Positions 1-8,688 are shown, counted from the stretch's first letter. The stretch: DNA of 10,297 nt from CAYZEZ01 sp964477295 (GCA_964477295.1 CAYZEZ010000181.1:1-10297); one strand, 5' to 3'. Made by a program: numbers and translations. Notes: generated by a model from the sequence alone, not told the origin.

Positions 1-2
1 CC

Positions 3-1325
3 ATGGACAAATTCAACAACTTTGACGATTTGTTCGGAGACATAGCATCCGAAGATGAAAACGACCTCCTGTTTTCAGATTCCCCGGAATCTTCCGAAAC
101 AGAAGAAATCAAAAAACCTGCTGATGATACAGAAGAAAAATGGAAAATCCTTGTCGTTGACGATGAGGAGGATATCCACAGTGTCACCCGCATTGCACTT
201 AAAGGCTTCACATTTCGGGGAAAGGGCATCGACTTTCACGATGCTTACACTGCTGCCGAAGCAGAAGAGATACTGAAAGAACACCCCGACATTGCGCTGA
301 TCCTCCTGGATGTGGTGATGGAAACCACCAATGCAGGTCTGGACCTGGTCAAAGTGATCCGCGAAAAACTTGGCAATCCATATACCCAGATCATAATTCG
401 AACCGGACAACCAGGCCAGGCACCGGAAAGGGAAGTGATCGTATCCTATGAGATCAACGATTACAAGACCAAGACAGAGCTAACCGCAATAAAACTATTT
501 ACGGTTGCACTGGCAAGTTTAAGGACCTATGACTCCATCCGGAAAATTGATGAGTTGAATGAAGCATTCCGACAGGAGATTGAAAAGCGGATAAAGCGGG
601 AGAAGATACTGGTGGATGCAAAGCAGAAGGCTGAGAAATCAGACCGGATGAAAACAGAGTTCCTGCAGCAGATGTCGAAAGAGATCCAGGCCCCCCTGAG
701 CCTGATCCTCGATTCTTCCGATACCATCAAAGAAGAAGTGAAAGATAAGGTCAATGACAACATCCGGCAAATGTTTGACCACATGTATTATTCGGGCAAA
801 AGGATCATCCGTGCCGTGCAATTGATCCTTGATCTGTCGGATGTTTATTCCGACCGGTATGTGATTTCAAAATCTAAAGTTAATCTGCCAAACCTGTTGG
901 AAGAACTGGTTGAAGAGTCCAGGTACCTGATTGGTGAGTACAATCTGGACGTAATCATTCAAAATGATCTGAAAAATGGCCTAATCTCTGTTGATCCCTA
1001 TTCTGTCAGGCAAGTTTTTGCCAATATTATAGATAATGCCTTTAAATATACCCGGGAAGGAAGAATAGAATTCAGCCTGGCCAAAAATGGGAACGAAGGG
1101 ATCCTTGTGAAATTAACCGACACCGGTCCGGGAATAAGCAATGACTTTATTCCGGATCTTTTCAAACCCTTTGCCAGGGAACAAATTAGGGAAAATAATG
1201 AGCAAGACGGACTGGGACTGGGACTTGCATTAACAAAAAAGTATTGCGATATCAATAACCTGAAAATAGAAGTTGACAGTAAAAAGGGAAAAGGAACTAA
1301 AATCTCAGTTAACATACCTGTTTGA
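3..1325 (+). CDS. Receiver domain fused to a histidine-kinase-like module with Lys in place of the H-box His
   Basis: 440 residues if it starts at the ATG at base 3; only two bases precede it, so an upstream start cannot be excluded. Residues 1-45 are an acidic linker. Residues 47-175 are a receiver domain: acidic pair D53/D54, phospho-acceptor D103 in LILLDVV, T134 in the IIIRTGQ strand, K155 in INDYKTK. This form resembles the receivers normally followed by DUF3369 and an HD-GYP or similar output, but here a short coiled coil (about 180-218) leads into a HisKA-like helical hairpin (about 215-285). The expected MSHEIRTP box reads MSKEIQAP, with K226 where the phosphorylated His should be. 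The ATP-binding domain (about 320-440) looks intact: N345 in the N-box, DTGPGI at 373-378, F-box LFKPF at 386-390, GLGLGLAL at 403-410. No signal peptide or membrane segment, so cytoplasmic. It ends 56 bases before the propeller kinase and is probably cotranscribed with it. Likely role (inferred): phosphate acceptor or ATP-binding scaffold. Domain calls are firm; function is uncertain. Confidence 0.88.
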   Translation: MDKFNNFDDLFGDIASEDENDLLFSDSPESSETEEIKKPADDTEEKWKILVVDDEEDIHSVTRIALKGFTFRGKGIDFHDAYTAAEAEEILKEHPDIALILLDVVMETTNAGLDLVKVIREKLGNPYTQIIIRTGQPGQAPEREVIVSYEINDYKTKTELTAIKLFTVALASLRTYDSIRKIDELNEAFRQEIEKRIKREKILVDAKQKAEKSDRMKTEFLQQMSKEIQAPLSLILDSSDTIKEEVKDKVNDNIRQMFDHMYYSGKRIIRAVQLILDLSDVYSDRYVISKSKVNLPNLLEELVEESRYLIGEYNLDVIIQNDLKNGLISVDPYSVRQVFANIIDNAFKYTREGRIEFSLAKNGNEGILVKLTDTGPGISNDFIPDLFKPFAREQIRENNEQDGLGLGLALTKKYCDINNLKIEVDSKKGKGTKISVNIPV

Positions 1326-1381
1326 TATTATGTCGACCGGTTCTCACTCGAATTGCAACCAATAGAAAACAGAAATCCATA

Positions 1382-4300
1382 ATGTCACATCTCAGATTAA
1401 AACTGGTCTATCTCTTAATCCTGGCATTTTTTTCAGAATGGGGACAGGCTAATCCCTCAGATGATATCAAATTCAACAAACTAACTATTGAAGATGGTCT
1501 CTCATTCCACATCATAACAGCCATTGTCCAGGACCACGAGGGTTTTATCTGGATCGGCACTTTCGACGGTCTCAATAAATTTGATGGCTATTCAATTACC
1601 CGTTATTACCATGAACCCGACGATCCGTATAGCCTGTCAGACCATATTATACGACCATCTGCCATGCTTGTCGATGGTACCGGCAAGATCTGGATAGGAA
1701 GCAATGGACTGAATGTGTTCAACCCGGCAACTGAAAGTTTTAGCTCCTATATTTATAATCCTGCTGATTCCCTGAGTTTTCCCGGCACCACAACTACAGC
1801 TGTTTATGAAGATGGAGAAGGCCAGTTATGGTTCGGAACCGACTTTGGCGGTCTGTATAAAATGGATCCACAAACAGGCAGGTTCTATCATTACATGAGT
1901 TATTCTGATCCTGAAGGAAATGTGTACAGCAATCTTGTAAATACCATCTTCGAAGATCAATCGGGAGTATTATGGATCGGAACCATTCAGGGATTATACC
2001 AGTATGATCGCGAAGATGACCGGTGCATTGCGTATCGCCTTCGTACTGTAAATCATGAGAACCTTTTCAATGAGGATATTAGCCAGGTATATGTTGACCG
2101 GCATAATCAGCTCTGGGTTGGCACTCTTAATGGTTTGAACCGTTTTAACCTGAAAACTGGTGAAAGTGTAGTTTATAAAAGTGATCCAAAAAATCCGGGA
2201 AGCCTTTCAAATAATTCAATCAGTGCCATTTATGAGGACCGTGCCGGTAACCTGTGGATCGGAACATCCATGGGATTGAATAAATATGAAATTGAAACAG
2301 ACAGATTTATCATTTTTGATCATAATCCACAGGATCCAGACGGAATTTCGGATAACTTTATTACTGCCATTTTTGAAGATAACGCAGGCATTCTATGGAT
2401 TGGGACACATAATGGCCTCAATTACATTGATTCCAGGAAAAAGAAATTTGACGGGATCAAGGCAGATCCAAAAAAACCTGGGAGTAATTTCCTGCAACAG
2501 GTCATGTCTGTTCATGAAGATCACAGCGGGACGGTATGGGTCGGGACCGAACAGGGAAACCTGAACAGGATAGATCCCTTAACCGGAAAAATTAGCACTT
2601 TTGGGAATGATCCCCGTGATCCGTTCAATTTTATTAAACCACCTATCCGCATAATCTATTCTGATCTGTCGGGAAAGATCTGGATCGGAACCGTTGGAAA
2701 CGGTATGTTCATATTTGATCAGCACATTGGTAAGTTCAGACCATATCTGGCCAGGTCAGAGAACAATATAACCCTTGGAAATATGATGCTGACGGCTATG
2801 TGTGCAGACAGATCAGGTATATTCTGGATCGGGACAATGTCGAATGGACTGGTTAGATTGAATCCTGAAACCAATAAGTTTACAAAATACAGGATCCTGT
2901 CAGGGGGTAATGATAATCTTCCCGATAGCTGGATAATATCGTTGCTGTCGGACAGGTCAGGCAAGATCTGGGTTGGAACCCGGGGAGGAGGATTATTTTT
3001 ATTTGATCCTGAAACAGAGAATTTATTGGAGTACAGGAATAATAAGGATGATCCGAGATCCATTTCTCATGATGAAATTGTATCCCTCTTGGAAGACAGG
3101 GCCGGGAACATATGGATCGGCACCTGGGGAGGGGGCCTGAATAAGTTTGAACCGGCAGACAGCCTGAGGTCAGAGCGGTTTATCCGCTATACCCTCAAAG
3201 ACGGTCTGCCGAACAACTCAATTGTCGGATTACTTGAGGATGACAACGGCAATATATGGGTCAGCACCAATAATGGATTATCGAGGTTCAACCCGGAGAA
3301 GATTGAGTTTGCGAATTACTCTGTGGATGATGGCTTACAGGATTATGCCTTTAGTCCGGGAGCATGCTATAAGGGATTATCCGGCAGGATGTACTTTGGT
3401 GACAGTAAGGGGATCAATTTTTTCTATCCCGACAGCATCCGGGATAACCCGGTCATTCCACCTGTGGTGATCACATCCTTAAAGCTATTTAATAAGAGAA
3501 TTAGCCCGGGAAGGAGCTCTCCGCTGAAAGTATCGATCACACATGCCGACAAGATTAACCTGTCGTATAAGGAGAATTTTTTGTCGTTCGAGTTTGCTGC
3601 CCTCAACTTCACCAATCCCGATAAAAACCAGTACAGGTACCAAATGAAGGGACTGGATCCTGAAGTAGTGTTTGCAGGCAACAAGCGGTTTGCAGAGTAT
3701 ACCGATGTGAAGCCGGGTAAATATACGTTCTGGGTGACAGGATCGAACAACGATGGTATATGGAATACGGAAGGGACTTCTGTTGATATCCACATTCATC
3801 CCCCTTGGTATCAGACAATCCTGGCATATATTATCTATGTACTGTTGGCATTTTTATCAGTTTATGGTTATATCCACGTGCGGACGGTCAGGTTGAAAAG
3901 GGAGAAAGAGGAGCTCGAGAGGCAGGTAAAGGAGCGGACATCGACGATTGAGGAACAGAAGCAGGAGATCATGGCTGCCAATAATGAATTGGAGCAGCAG
4001 AAGGATGCCCTGATGCGCCAGAAAGACGAGCTTAAAGTAACCTTGTTCCAGTTAAGGCAGACACAGACCCAGCTGATCGAATCGGAGAAGATGGCTGCAC
4101 TGGGCGGGTTGGTGGCAGGGATTGCCCATGAGATCAATACGCCGGTGGGGATAAGCCTCACTGCTTCATCGAGTCTTATTGAAGAGACCGAGCGGATGGC
4201 AGATGAGTTTAAGGCGGGAAACATCAGCAAGGCGGAGTTTAAGGAATACCTGAATATGGCCAACCAGTCGGCCCGGCTGGTGCTTTCCAATATGCAGCGG

Positions 4301-4810
4301 ACGGCGGCCATGGTGCAGAGTTTTAAGCAGGTCTCCACCGACCAGGCGACCGAGCAGACCAGGCGGTTCAAACTCAGGGAGTATACCGAAGATGTTATCC
4401 GGAGCCTTTATCCAAAGTTGCGGAACAGGCCGGTGACGGTTAAGATGGATCTGGATGAAAGGCTCGAGCTGGAAAGCTATCCGGGTGCCTTTTCCCAGAT
4501 CCTGACCAACCTGATCCTGAACAGCCTGGAACATGCTTATGATGAGGACGATAAGGGTAAGATGGTGATCCGGGCAGAGAAGAGTGGTGAGGAGTTGTTA
4601 CTGGATTATGCGGACGATGGCAAGGGGATGCCTGAAGATGTTTTGAAGAAGATCTACGAGCCATTCTTTACCACGGACAAGAAGCTTGGAACCGGGCTCG
4701 GGATGCATATTGTATACAATTTGGTTACTCAGAAGTTAAATGGCAAGATCGAATGTTCAAGTGAGGTGGGTGTAGGAACTAAGTTCAGAATTGTGATTCC
4801 TGTCACGTGA
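1382..4810 (+). CDS. Periplasmic 14-blade propeller sensor histidine kinase (Reg_prop/Y_Y_Y type)
   Basis: 1142 residues. The ATG at 1382 is preferred because it opens directly on a signal peptide (cleavage probably after A23, GQA/N). The frame is open upstream to a TTG at 1322, but that would add 20 residues before the signal and overlap the previous gene. No clear Shine-Dalgarno, as is common in Bacteroidota. Residues about 50-690 hold 14 Reg_prop blades, recognisable by ED.xGxxW(I/V/F)G(T/S)xxGL; the last (GRMYFGD) is degenerate. Fourteen fits two seven-bladed propellers. A Y_Y_Y domain (about 715-805) follows, then one membrane helix (about 813-833), an E/Q/K-rich coiled coil (about 840-900), H-box IAHEINTPVG with H916, and an ATPase domain: N1047 in the N-box, D1079-G1082 (DDGKG), GTGLGM at 1103-1108. 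It stops right after the ATPase domain, so it lacks the receiver and AraC-type HTH of full hybrid two-component systems and needs a separate response regulator. Family members often sense glycans or other periplasmic ligands; the ligand here is unknown. Confidence 0.93.
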   Translation: MSHLRLKLVYLLILAFFSEWGQANPSDDIKFNKLTIEDGLSFHIITAIVQDHEGFIWIGTFDGLNKFDGYSITRYYHEPDDPYSLSDHIIRPSAMLVDGTGKIWIGSNGLNVFNPATESFSSYIYNPADSLSFPGTTTTAVYEDGEGQLWFGTDFGGLYKMDPQTGRFYHYMSYSDPEGNVYSNLVNTIFEDQSGVLWIGTIQGLYQYDREDDRCIAYRLRTVNHENLFNEDISQVYVDRHNQLWVGTLNGLNRFNLKTGESVVYKSDPKNPGSLSNNSISAIYEDRAGNLWIGTSMGLNKYEIETDRFIIFDHNPQDPDGISDNFITAIFEDNAGILWIGTHNGLNYIDSRKKKFDGIKADPKKPGSNFLQQVMSVHEDHSGTVWVGTEQGNLNRIDPLTGKISTFGNDPRDPFNFIKPPIRIIYSDLSGKIWIGTVGNGMFIFDQHIGKFRPYLARSENNITLGNMMLTAMCADRSGIFWIGTMSNGLVRLNPETNKFTKYRILSGGNDNLPDSWIISLLSDRSGKIWVGTRGGGLFLFDPETENLLEYRNNKDDPRSISHDEIVSLLEDRAGNIWIGTWGGGLNKFEPADSLRSERFIRYTLKDGLPNNSIVGLLEDDNGNIWVSTNNGLSRFNPEKIEFANYSVDDGLQDYAFSPGACYKGLSGRMYFGDSKGINFFYPDSIRDNPVIPPVVITSLKLFNKRISPGRSSPLKVSITHADKINLSYKENFLSFEFAALNFTNPDKNQYRYQMKGLDPEVVFAGNKRFAEYTDVKPGKYTFWVTGSNNDGIWNTEGTSVDIHIHPPWYQTILAYIIYVLLAFLSVYGYIHVRTVRLKREKEELERQVKERTSTIEEQKQEIMAANNELEQQKDALMRQKDELKVTLFQLRQTQTQLIESEKMAALGGLVAGIAHEINTPVGISLTASSSLIEETERMADEFKAGNISKAEFKEYLNMANQSARLVLSNMQRTAAMVQSFKQVSTDQATEQTRRFKLREYTEDVIRSLYPKLRNRPVTVKMDLDERLELESYPGAFSQILTNLILNSLEHAYDEDDKGKMVIRAEKSGEELLLDYADDGKGMPEDVLKKIYEPFFTTDKKLGTGLGMHIVYNLVTQKLNGKIECSSEVGVGTKFRIVIPVT

Positions 4811-4866
4811 CCAAATTGATCTAAGATTAATGATTAACGATATACGATCTGAGATCTGAAATCATA
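4811..4866. repeat. Intergenic heptamer tandem array (GATnnnn x6)
   Basis: From 4818 to 4859 six consecutive 7-base units all begin with GAT: GATCTAA, GATTAAT, GATTAAC, GATATAC, GATCTGA, GATCTGA. They follow CCAAATT directly after the stop codon of the upstream kinase gene. The units are seen directly. The spacer up to 4907 contains no hairpin plus T-tract that I would call a terminator, and I found no convincing Bacteroidota-type promoter. Short degenerate tandem heptamers are known in intergenic regions of some bacteria; a function here is not shown. Confidence 0.7.
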
Positions 4867-4907
4867 CACATTACGCATTTCCCACACCTAACGAAGAACC
4901 AAAAACT

Positions 4908-7900
4908 ATGAAAAAGATTTCAACACTTCTCATTGTCATCTTACTTAGCTTGTGTCCTTTTCTTAAATCACAGAAAATATTACAGCCCGAACTAAATCCC
5001 CATCGGTACAAAACCGATGTCATCGAACCCGATATGGGGCTTTCGGGGATTTTTCTCGAAACACTGTATGAGGATCAGTACGGCTTTTTCTGGATTGGTT
5101 CGCAATATGGGCTGGATCTGTATGACGGATATGCTGTTACCCGGATGAGCGATATCATTACGGACAGTTCCAGGACATCGATGGACTGGATATGGATGGT
5201 CATGGAAGACCATGATGGGGACCTGTGGGTTTGCAGCAGTGCAGGATTATTCAGGTACAACCGCAGGCGCAATGTATTTGAGCAGTACCTTCCAAATCCG
5301 GAGAACAAAGATTTGAAGGATAACAGCGTTCACTCCGTCCACCAGGATTCAAGGGGCATTTACTGGCTATTTACCAGGGGTGGATTGTATTCATTTGATA
5401 AAGAGAAGAATGTTTTTAAAGACTACAAAAAGGATAGCATTACCACAGATGAATTTTATGACAAAAACAGTGTAGTTTACCAGTATTGGAACCCGAGGCG
5501 ATTTTATGAGGATGCTGCAGGTTGCATTTGGATTGCTACGTATTATGGTTTAAAAAAATATGATCCTGTCAATGACCGGTTCATTACTTTCAGAAATGAA
5601 CCGGGTAATCCTCATAGTATATCAGGAGACCTCATCGGGTACATCGCAGAAGACAGTGAAGGAAATTTATGGATCAGCCAGATTAGCCTGGAGGGACCTT
5701 TAACAGGTACACTGAACAAAATGTCGGACAGGGATATCGGGATTTTTAAACGTTATGCTCATGATTCCAGTGATCCCAAAAGCCTGGTCAGCGCTTATAT
5801 TGGTCCCGTTTTTAATGACACCCGGGGTAATCTGTGGATTGGCGGGAAGAATGGATTTTCGAGGTATGATCATGAAAAGGATCATTTTGACAATTACCTG
5901 ATTCCGGTTGAGAGCATGCCCGGGGACCGGTATTTTGATAATGATTTTTTTGGCTCAATTTCAGAGGATTCAAAGGGTAATATCTGGTTTATCGCGTTTT
6001 TGAATGGGATCTATGAATTCAATCCGTCCAAAGCAAATATAGCTTATTATAGTTTTAATAAGGATAGCGTTGTCAGGCTTGTTCCTGATCCCTGGGCAAG
6101 GCCTGTTATGGAAGATCAATCCGGGGCCATCTGGGTGCCCGGAATAAACCGGATCACCCGGTCGGAGCCCATCATCAAGCCCTTTCATACAACCATCCCG
6201 GAAAAAATTGGCCTGAATTCAACCGGGAACATGGATGTTACCGCATTATATCTTTCAGAAAAGGGTGAACTCTGGTTTAGCGTCGATGGATACGGGTTAT
6301 TCAAATCATCCGGATTTGTTTCCGGGGAACCTTTTGGAGTGAGGAGGATCGGTGGGGATTTGCTCAGGCCTTATTGCTTCCTGAGAGATCACCGGGGGCA
6401 ATTATGGATCGGATCAATTGATAACGGGCTTGGGAAGGTGGATGAAAGGGACAACTCCATAAAATGGATTCCACATTATCTTGAGGGAACTTTTGGGGGT
6501 TCAACATCGTATTATGTCGGGTACCTCTATGAAGACAGCCGGAATATATTCTGGATGGGAACCAATTCAAGGGGGCTCAATATTTTTCATCCCGAAAAAG
6601 AAAAATTCATAACCATATTGCATGAGCCCGGGGATCCGGCCAGCCTGCCAGGGAATAGCTGCCTGGTGATTAATGAGGACCGGAAGGGGTATATATGGTT
6701 TGGCAGTTTCCAGAACGGGCTGAGCAAGCTGGAAGTAAGCCAGGGATTAACCGACAGCATCCACATGGTGTTCTCGGGGAAATTGGACCGGGATAAATTA
6801 ATCTTCAGGTTCAGGAACTATAAAAACAATCCGGTTGATTTTCATTCCCTGAGCGGCAATAATATTTGTGATATGTATACGGATAGCTCCGGAAGGCTTT
6901 GGATCGGGACAACCAATGGCCTGAACCTGTATGATGATGCAAAGGATATATTTTATCCATATTACGAATCAGACGGATTGCCGGATCGTTGTATTTTTGG
7001 TATCCTGGAAGACGATCACGGAAACCTGTGGTTAAGTACCCGCAAGGGGATCTGTAAAGTCAGCCTGGGTGAAGGAAGTGGCCCTGATTTGATACAAACA
7101 GTGATATCCTATCGGAAGGAGGATGGCCTTCATGGGGATGTTTTCATGGAGAACACCTGCTTTCAGTCCGGTGAGGGATGGATGATCTTTGGCGGGAAAC
7201 ACGGTTTTACGGCGTTTCACCCGGATAGCATAAAGAAAAATGTAGTTGTTCCTCCGGTTTATATTACTGATATTCAAATAAATAATAAATCGGTCTATTC
7301 AGCGGATTATGCTCTTCTTGATACGGGATTATTTGAAACTGATCAAATTGAGTTATCCTATCGGGAAAATTTCCTGGCCTTTGAATATGTAGCCCTGAAT
7401 TATTCCAACGCCGAGCAGAATCAGTACAAATACCGGATGGAAGGGCTGGATGAGGATTGGGTGGATGCAGGTACCAGGCGGTATGCAGAATACAGGGACC
7501 TGAAACCGGGGGAATATACCTTCAGGGTGCTTGGATCGAACGATGATGGAGTATGGAACGAGGAAGGCACTTCGATTGGAATTATCATCAATCCTCCCTG
7601 GTACAGGACAGTAATTGCATACATACTTTATGCATTCTTCCTTGCCATTGCCATTTATGGCTATATCCGTTGGCGGACCTGGCGATTAAGGCAGGATAAG
7701 AAGGACCTGGAGCAACAGGTTTCTGAACGGACAGCAGAACTACAGGAAGCGAACACCTCTCTTGAAGAACAGAAGGAGGAACTGGAACAACAGAAAGAAG
7801 AACTTCAAATTACACTGGACCAGCTCAAAGAGACCCAGGCCCAGCTGATCCAGTCGGAGAAACTGGCTGCCCTGGGCGGATTGGTTGCCGGTGTGGCCCA

Positions 7901-8579
7901 TGAAATCAACACACCGGTGGGCATTGGCCTGACCGCTGCCTCCAGCCTGGAGGAAGAAACCCGGAAAATGGCAGACCTCTATAAGAAAGACAAAATCTCC
8001 CGGGCCGATTTTAAAGACTATCTTAATACAGCTAACCAGACAGCAAAATTGATACTTTCCAATATGCAGCGGACGGCTGATATGGTCCAGAGTTTTAAGC
8101 AGGTCTCTGCCGACCAGTCCACGGAACAGCAGCGTAAGTTCTTTTTAAAAGCATATACTGAAGATATTATCCGAAGCCTCTATCCGAGGTTGAAACTCAG
8201 GAAGGTCAATATCGATCTGGATATTGACGAAAAAATGGAGATGGACAGCTTCCCGGGGGCCTTCTCCCAGATCATCACTAACCTCGTAATGAATAGCTTA
8301 ACGCATGGATTTGACGAAAAGGATACGGGTAAGATTGAAATAAAAGCTAATTTAGATAAGAATAATCTGAACCTTGAATATTCTGATAATGGGAAGGGGA
8401 TTTCACCCGGTCACATCGATAAAATCTTTGAACCGTTCTTTACAACGAACAAGACGATCGGGACCGGGCTTGGAATGCACATTGTTTATAATTTGGTCAC
8501 TCAGAAGTTAAATGGAACCATTGTTTGTGAAAGTCGGGTAAATGAAGGGACCCGGTTTAAAATAAAGATTCCTTTGTAA
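4908..8579 (+). CDS. Second periplasmic propeller sensor histidine kinase, about 15 degenerate blades
   Basis: 1223 residues, starting at an ATG followed by a clear signal peptide (MKKISTLLIVILLSLC..., cleavage near residue 20). No strong Shine-Dalgarno. About 15 Reg_prop-like blades occupy residues 55-775, but the WIGT signature is mostly eroded (WVCS, WLFT, WIAT, WISQ, WFIA, WVPG, WFSV), and blades 3, 5 and 12 carry insertions. A Y_Y_Y domain (about 805-895) precedes one membrane helix (about 902-922). A long coiled coil rich in EEQKEELEQQ repeats leads to H-box VAHEINTPVG with H998, then an ATPase domain with N1129, D1160-G1164 (DNGKG) and GTGLGM at 1185-1190. Like its upstream paralogue it ends after the ATPase domain, with no receiver or DNA-binding domain. 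The transmitter is very close to those at 1382-4810 and 9865 onward while the sensor has diverged, so it probably sees a different periplasmic ligand and may share a response regulator. Autokinase activity is expected because all key residues are present. Confidence 0.93.
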   Translation: MKKISTLLIVILLSLCPFLKSQKILQPELNPHRYKTDVIEPDMGLSGIFLETLYEDQYGFFWIGSQYGLDLYDGYAVTRMSDIITDSSRTSMDWIWMVMEDHDGDLWVCSSAGLFRYNRRRNVFEQYLPNPENKDLKDNSVHSVHQDSRGIYWLFTRGGLYSFDKEKNVFKDYKKDSITTDEFYDKNSVVYQYWNPRRFYEDAAGCIWIATYYGLKKYDPVNDRFITFRNEPGNPHSISGDLIGYIAEDSEGNLWISQISLEGPLTGTLNKMSDRDIGIFKRYAHDSSDPKSLVSAYIGPVFNDTRGNLWIGGKNGFSRYDHEKDHFDNYLIPVESMPGDRYFDNDFFGSISEDSKGNIWFIAFLNGIYEFNPSKANIAYYSFNKDSVVRLVPDPWARPVMEDQSGAIWVPGINRITRSEPIIKPFHTTIPEKIGLNSTGNMDVTALYLSEKGELWFSVDGYGLFKSSGFVSGEPFGVRRIGGDLLRPYCFLRDHRGQLWIGSIDNGLGKVDERDNSIKWIPHYLEGTFGGSTSYYVGYLYEDSRNIFWMGTNSRGLNIFHPEKEKFITILHEPGDPASLPGNSCLVINEDRKGYIWFGSFQNGLSKLEVSQGLTDSIHMVFSGKLDRDKLIFRFRNYKNNPVDFHSLSGNNICDMYTDSSGRLWIGTTNGLNLYDDAKDIFYPYYESDGLPDRCIFGILEDDHGNLWLSTRKGICKVSLGEGSGPDLIQTVISYRKEDGLHGDVFMENTCFQSGEGWMIFGGKHGFTAFHPDSIKKNVVVPPVYITDIQINNKSVYSADYALLDTGLFETDQIELSYRENFLAFEYVALNYSNAEQNQYKYRMEGLDEDWVDAGTRRYAEYRDLKPGEYTFRVLGSNDDGVWNEEGTSIGIIINPPWYRTVIAYILYAFFLAIAIYGYIRWRTWRLRQDKKDLEQQVSERTAELQEANTSLEEQKEELEQQKEELQITLDQLKETQAQLIQSEKLAALGGLVAGVAHEINTPVGIGLTAASSLEEETRKMADLYKKDKISRADFKDYLNTANQTAKLILSNMQRTADMVQSFKQVSADQSTEQQRKFFLKAYTEDIIRSLYPRLKLRKVNIDLDIDEKMEMDSFPGAFSQIITNLVMNSLTHGFDEKDTGKIEIKANLDKNNLNLEYSDNGKGISPGHIDKIFEPFFTTNKTIGTGLGMHIVYNLVTQKLNGTIVCESRVNEGTRFKIKIPL

Positions 8580-8628
8580 CCAAATTGAACTATTAATATC
8601 GATTTACAAATTATGAATTTCGAAGTGG
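8580..8628. repeat. Decayed heptamer array after the second propeller kinase
   Basis: The bases after the stop codon begin CCAAATTGA, the same nine bases that follow the stop of the paralogue at 4811-4819. Reading on in 7-base steps gives GAACTAT, TAATATC, GATTTAC, AAATTAT, GAATTTC, GAAGTGG (8587-8628); four of six begin with GA and sit in one register. This looks like a degraded copy of the 4818-4859 array carried along with a gene duplication. The rest of the spacer to 8701 is AT-rich, with no terminator or promoter I can support. Confidence 0.45.
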
Positions 8629-8688
8629 AAAATAGATTCAGTAATCCAATTCAGGTTCAAGTATAGAATTCAACTAAAAATTAGCAAG

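Noticed and set aside
780..785. H260 of the first gene as an alternative phospho-acceptor
   Set aside because: It lies in the second helix of the hairpin, well away from the H-box, so it is not in the normal acceptor position.
1322..1381. Upstream TTG start extending the first propeller kinase by 20 residues
   Set aside because: It would overlap the stop of the previous gene and place a basic, non-hydrophobic stretch before a good signal peptide; the ATG at 1382 explains the N-terminus better.
4802..4811. Perfect 10-base palindrome GTCACGTGAC across the stop codon of the first propeller kinase
   Set aside because: It is short, has no loop or T-tract for a terminator, and occurs once; it is not shared with the paralogue, so chance is sufficient.
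4818..4859. Possible mini CRISPR array
   Set aside because: Units are 7 bases with no spacers; this is a simple degenerate tandem repeat.
4908..4970. Lipoprotein signal (LLSLC) in the second propeller kinase
   Set aside because: The residue before Cys16 is Leu rather than Gly, Ala or Ser, and the protein has a downstream membrane helix; an ordinary signal peptide fits.
1382..8579. Full hybrid two-component systems (propeller kinase with receiver and AraC-type regulator)
   Set aside because: Both proteins end directly after the ATPase G2 box and final strand; no receiver or HTH follows in frame.
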